Origin: Oscillospiraceae bacterium
GTDB taxonomy: Bacteria; Bacillota; Clostridia; Oscillospirales; Oscillospiraceae
Direction: 5' to 3'
NCBI GenBank assembly: GCA_017439425.1
Contig: JAFSJE010000048.1
Location: forward strand, 1 to 64,000
DNA: 64,000 nt
Shown here: positions 61,935 to 64,000 of the stretch, piece after piece
Numbering within the stretch: position 1 is the stretch's first letter
Layout: the number at the start of each line of letters is the position of its first letter
Program-made: the position numbers and the translations under genes
The notes under the pieces: generated by a model
Told to the model about the DNA's origin: nothing
Seen by the model: only the letters and a program-made list of their open reading frames with translations
Database searches by the model: none

Positions 61935-61963
61935 AAAAATACTGCGATAATGGGGGGTGCAAC

Positions 61964-64000
61964 GTGAGAAAGCTGGCGCTTGCGTGCTTTTCGTTTTCTG
62001 CCGCGTGCTTTCTCACGCGCTATCTCTTAAGGGATAAGCTCGGTCTGATAGCCGCGGCGGTGCTTGCGTTTGCGGCGGTGGTGATGCTTTTTATAAAGAG
62101 CCGTTACCGCGCGCCGGCTGTTGCCGCGCTTCTCTTTATGGGGCTCGGATTTGTGTACTCCTATTTATATGGGCAATTTTTCATATCAAGAGCGGAAATG
62201 CTGGTGTCAGACGAGAGGCGCGAGTTTTCGGCGGTCTGCTTCGACTATCCCGAGTTCCGCGACCCGGGGTGGCGAATCTCGGTCGAGGTACAATCTGAAA
62301 ACGGTGATGTGCGCGCCGAGGCATACGTCTATGACGACGCTGCAGGTGAGCTTAAACCAGGCGATAAGATAAGGTTTATGGCGGTTTCCTCTCTTGCAGA
62401 CAGGCTCGGGGATGACGAGACGGATTACTATTTTGCCCGCGGCGATTATCTCACGCTGCGAAAGGTGAGAGCCTTTGAGATCACAGAGGTCGCGCCGAAA
62501 ACGCCGCTGCGCTTTCTTCACCGTGAGATCGCGCATATTATCGCAAAGAACATAAAAAGCACCTTCCCGGAGGACATTTCGGGGCTCGCGCTTGGACTCA
62601 TCACCGGAGATAAAACGCTTCTGCGCGGCGATAAAAGCCTCACATACGATATGCAGAGAAGCGGTATTTACCATATTGCAACCGTCTCCGGTCTGCATGT
62701 CTCTCTGCTATGCGGACTGATTTTCGCGCTTTTTGGAAAGCGAAGGTGGGCGTCGCTTATAACGATGCCGATTCTGATAGCTTTCGCTGCAATCTCGGGC
62801 TTTCGACCGAGCGTGGTTCGCGCGGTAATAATGCAGAGTTTTCTGCTGATTGCGCCTCTTTTTCATCGCGAGGACGATAAGATCACAAATCTTGCGTTCG
62901 CCCTGATGTTTCTGCTTATTCTCAATCCTTTTTCGGCAAGCGATGTCGGACTTCAGCTCTCCTTTGCCGCGACTCTCGGCATAATACTGTTCAGCGAGCG
63001 AATCAGCGCTCCGGTGCTTGCAAAGCTGCGCATCAAGGAAATCAAAAGGCCGCGCCTGCGCGGTCTTGTTGCCGGTATAGTCGGCACAGCTTCGGTAACG
63101 CTCTCGGCACTGTGCTTTACTGTGCCGCTCTCTGCCATCCATTTCGGTTACTTTTCACTTGTGAGCCCGGTTACGAACGTGCTCATCGGCTGGGCGGTCG
63201 CACCGGCCTTCGTGCTGAGCGCGGCCGCGGCGATAGCTGCGGCTGTTGTGCCAATCGCAGGGACTGTAATTGCCTTTATCGCGGCTGTGTTTCTGAGATA
63301 TATCGCGCTGATAGCGCGCCTCTGCGCGGAGGTTCCTCTTGCAAGCATATATATTGACAATCCCTCGATTGTTTTATGGCTTGCGTTCTCGTATCTCGCA
63401 CTCATTGTGCTTCTTGCGCGGAAAACTCCGCTTTCACAGTTTTTCTATCCCGCCGTTGCAATTTCGGCGGGACTGATCGCAGTTATCGTCGGCACGAATC
63501 TCTATTACACTTTCCGCCCGGGCTATTCCGTTACGGCTCTCGACGTCGGGCAGGGGACGGCGCTTGTTATTGCTTCCGGCGGCAAAACTGCGGTCATTGA
63601 CTGCGGCGGCACATATTCTGACTCCGCAGGAGATAAGACCGCGAGGTATATACGCTCTGTCGGCGCCTATGCTGTCGATGTGCTCTGCGTAACGCATTTT
63701 CACACCGACCACATGAACGGCATTCCGGCTCTCTCAGCTCAGATACGCGTAAAGAGCGCCATCCTTCCGGAATGCACAGAGGAAAACGAGAATGATACAC
63801 TTGTTTACGATTCACTGAAAAAGGCTGATATAATAACCTGCACAGAGGATATGAGCTTCACGCTGGGCAACGCTGTCATTACTGTTTTTGCACCCGCCGG
63901 AGCGGGCGACCTCAATGAAACGGGGCTGAGTTTTCTCATCACCTGCGGCGAGTTTGATACGCTCGTCACCGGAGATATGAGCGCGCTCACAGAGTTGGCG
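61964..64000 (+). CDS. comEC: ComEC/Rec2 DNA uptake channel, 3' part outside the window
   Basis: Partial: 679 codons in frame to the window end without a stop. GTG start with GGGGGG 6 bases upstream. An N-terminal hydrophobic region and OB-like domain (about 1-185) lead to the Competence membrane domain (SGLALGLITGDKTLL; IYHIATVSGLHVSLL; GFRPSVVRAVIMQS) and a metallo-beta-lactamase-like domain from about 525 (ALDVGQGTALVI; THFHTDHMNG). ComEC carries single-stranded DNA across the membrane in transformation. No other com genes are in the window. Confidence 0.95.
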   Translation, partial: MRKLALACFSFSAACFLTRYLLRDKLGLIAAAVLAFAAVVMLFIKSRYRAPAVAALLFMGLGFVYSYLYGQFFISRAEMLVSDERREFSAVCFDYPEFRDPGWRISVEVQSENGDVRAEAYVYDDAAGELKPGDKIRFMAVSSLADRLGDDETDYYFARGDYLTLRKVRAFEITEVAPKTPLRFLHREIAHIIAKNIKSTFPEDISGLALGLITGDKTLLRGDKSLTYDMQRSGIYHIATVSGLHVSLLCGLIFALFGKRRWASLITMPILIAFAAISGFRPSVVRAVIMQSFLLIAPLFHREDDKITNLAFALMFLLILNPFSASDVGLQLSFAATLGIILFSERISAPVLAKLRIKEIKRPRLRGLVAGIVGTASVTLSALCFTVPLSAIHFGYFSLVSPVTNVLIGWAVAPAFVLSAAAAIAAAVVPIAGTVIAFIAAVFLRYIALIARLCAEVPLASIYIDNPSIVLWLAFSYLALIVLLARKTPLSQFFYPAVAISAGLIAVIVGTNLYYTFRPGYSVTALDVGQGTALVIASGGKTAVIDCGGTYSDSAGDKTARYIRSVGAYAVDVLCVTHFHTDHMNGIPALSAQIRVKSAILPECTEENENDTLVYDSLKKADIITCTEDMSFTLGNAVITVFAPAGAGDLNETGLSFLITCGEFDTLVTGDMSALTELA

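Overview
The window looks like a chromosomal segment of an anaerobic, gut-type Clostridia bacterium (Bacillota), probably near the Oscillospiraceae/Ruminococcaceae. This is inferred from Gram-positive gene content (SipW-type secreted protein, lipoprotein ABC transporter, CsaB pyruvyl transferase, penicillin-binding protein 1A), glycine and ZTP riboswitches, strong Shine-Dalgarno sites, near-consensus sigma-A promoters with 17-base spacers, and a split PurO/AICAR-transformylase purine pathway. No rRNA, tRNA or CRISPR array was seen.

Layout. 0.2-3.1 kb: a leftward glycine-riboswitch operon (Na+:alanine/glycine symporter, iron alcohol dehydrogenase). 3.4-7.1 kb: a hybrid histidine kinase overlapping an O-antigen-ligase-like gene. 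7.1-12.2 kb: a tightly overlapped leftward operon (HAD phosphatase, MFS carrier, glycerophosphodiesterase, small HExxH membrane protein, GH13 glucosidase), divergent from a Ca2+/Na+ antiporter. 13.2-16.9 kb: ZTP riboswitch driving purO, a stand-alone AICAR transformylase and fhs; then metK, an ICMT-like gene, a DUF6291 gene and an insertion carrying tnpB. 20.7-25.5 kb: a GPH-type carrier, prs-pth and obg. 25.5-32.8 kb: a cell-surface polymer operon (murJ, O-antigen-ligase-like, glycosyltransferase, two DUF4330 proteins, and a glycosyltransferase fused to CsaB). 32.9-39.6 kb: XRE regulator, gpsA, an NSS symporter, then thyA-folA-U32 peptidase-phosphoesterase.

39.6-41.6 kb: an ECF sigma factor translationally coupled to a membrane-anchored serpin that occupies the usual anti-sigma position. 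41.7-48.8 kb: an aldo/keto reductase, then an ABC transporter island with different codon choice, an IS remnant on its left and a deleted HAD gene plus repeated hairpins on its right. 48.9-53.0 kb: leftward pbp1A, two chromate-transporter halves and a Nudix gene. 53.2-57.1 kb: a DUF1292 gene, a probable 6S RNA, a SurA/PrsA-like foldase, an M24 aminopeptidase with a structured leader, and a YegP-like protein. 57.1-59.8 kb: a candidate invertible promoter (25-bp inverted repeats with a 6-bp asymmetric core) ahead of a TasA/camelysin-like, BIg2-containing secreted protein. 59.8-64 kb: two leftward genes (DUF6320, CAT/condensation-fold acyltransferase) and the 5' part of comEC, cut by the window end.

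The two most unusual pieces are the putative promoter-inversion switch (57143-57304) and the sigma/anti-sigma-serpin module (39690-41614). All family assignments come from reading motifs in the translated sequence; no search was run.
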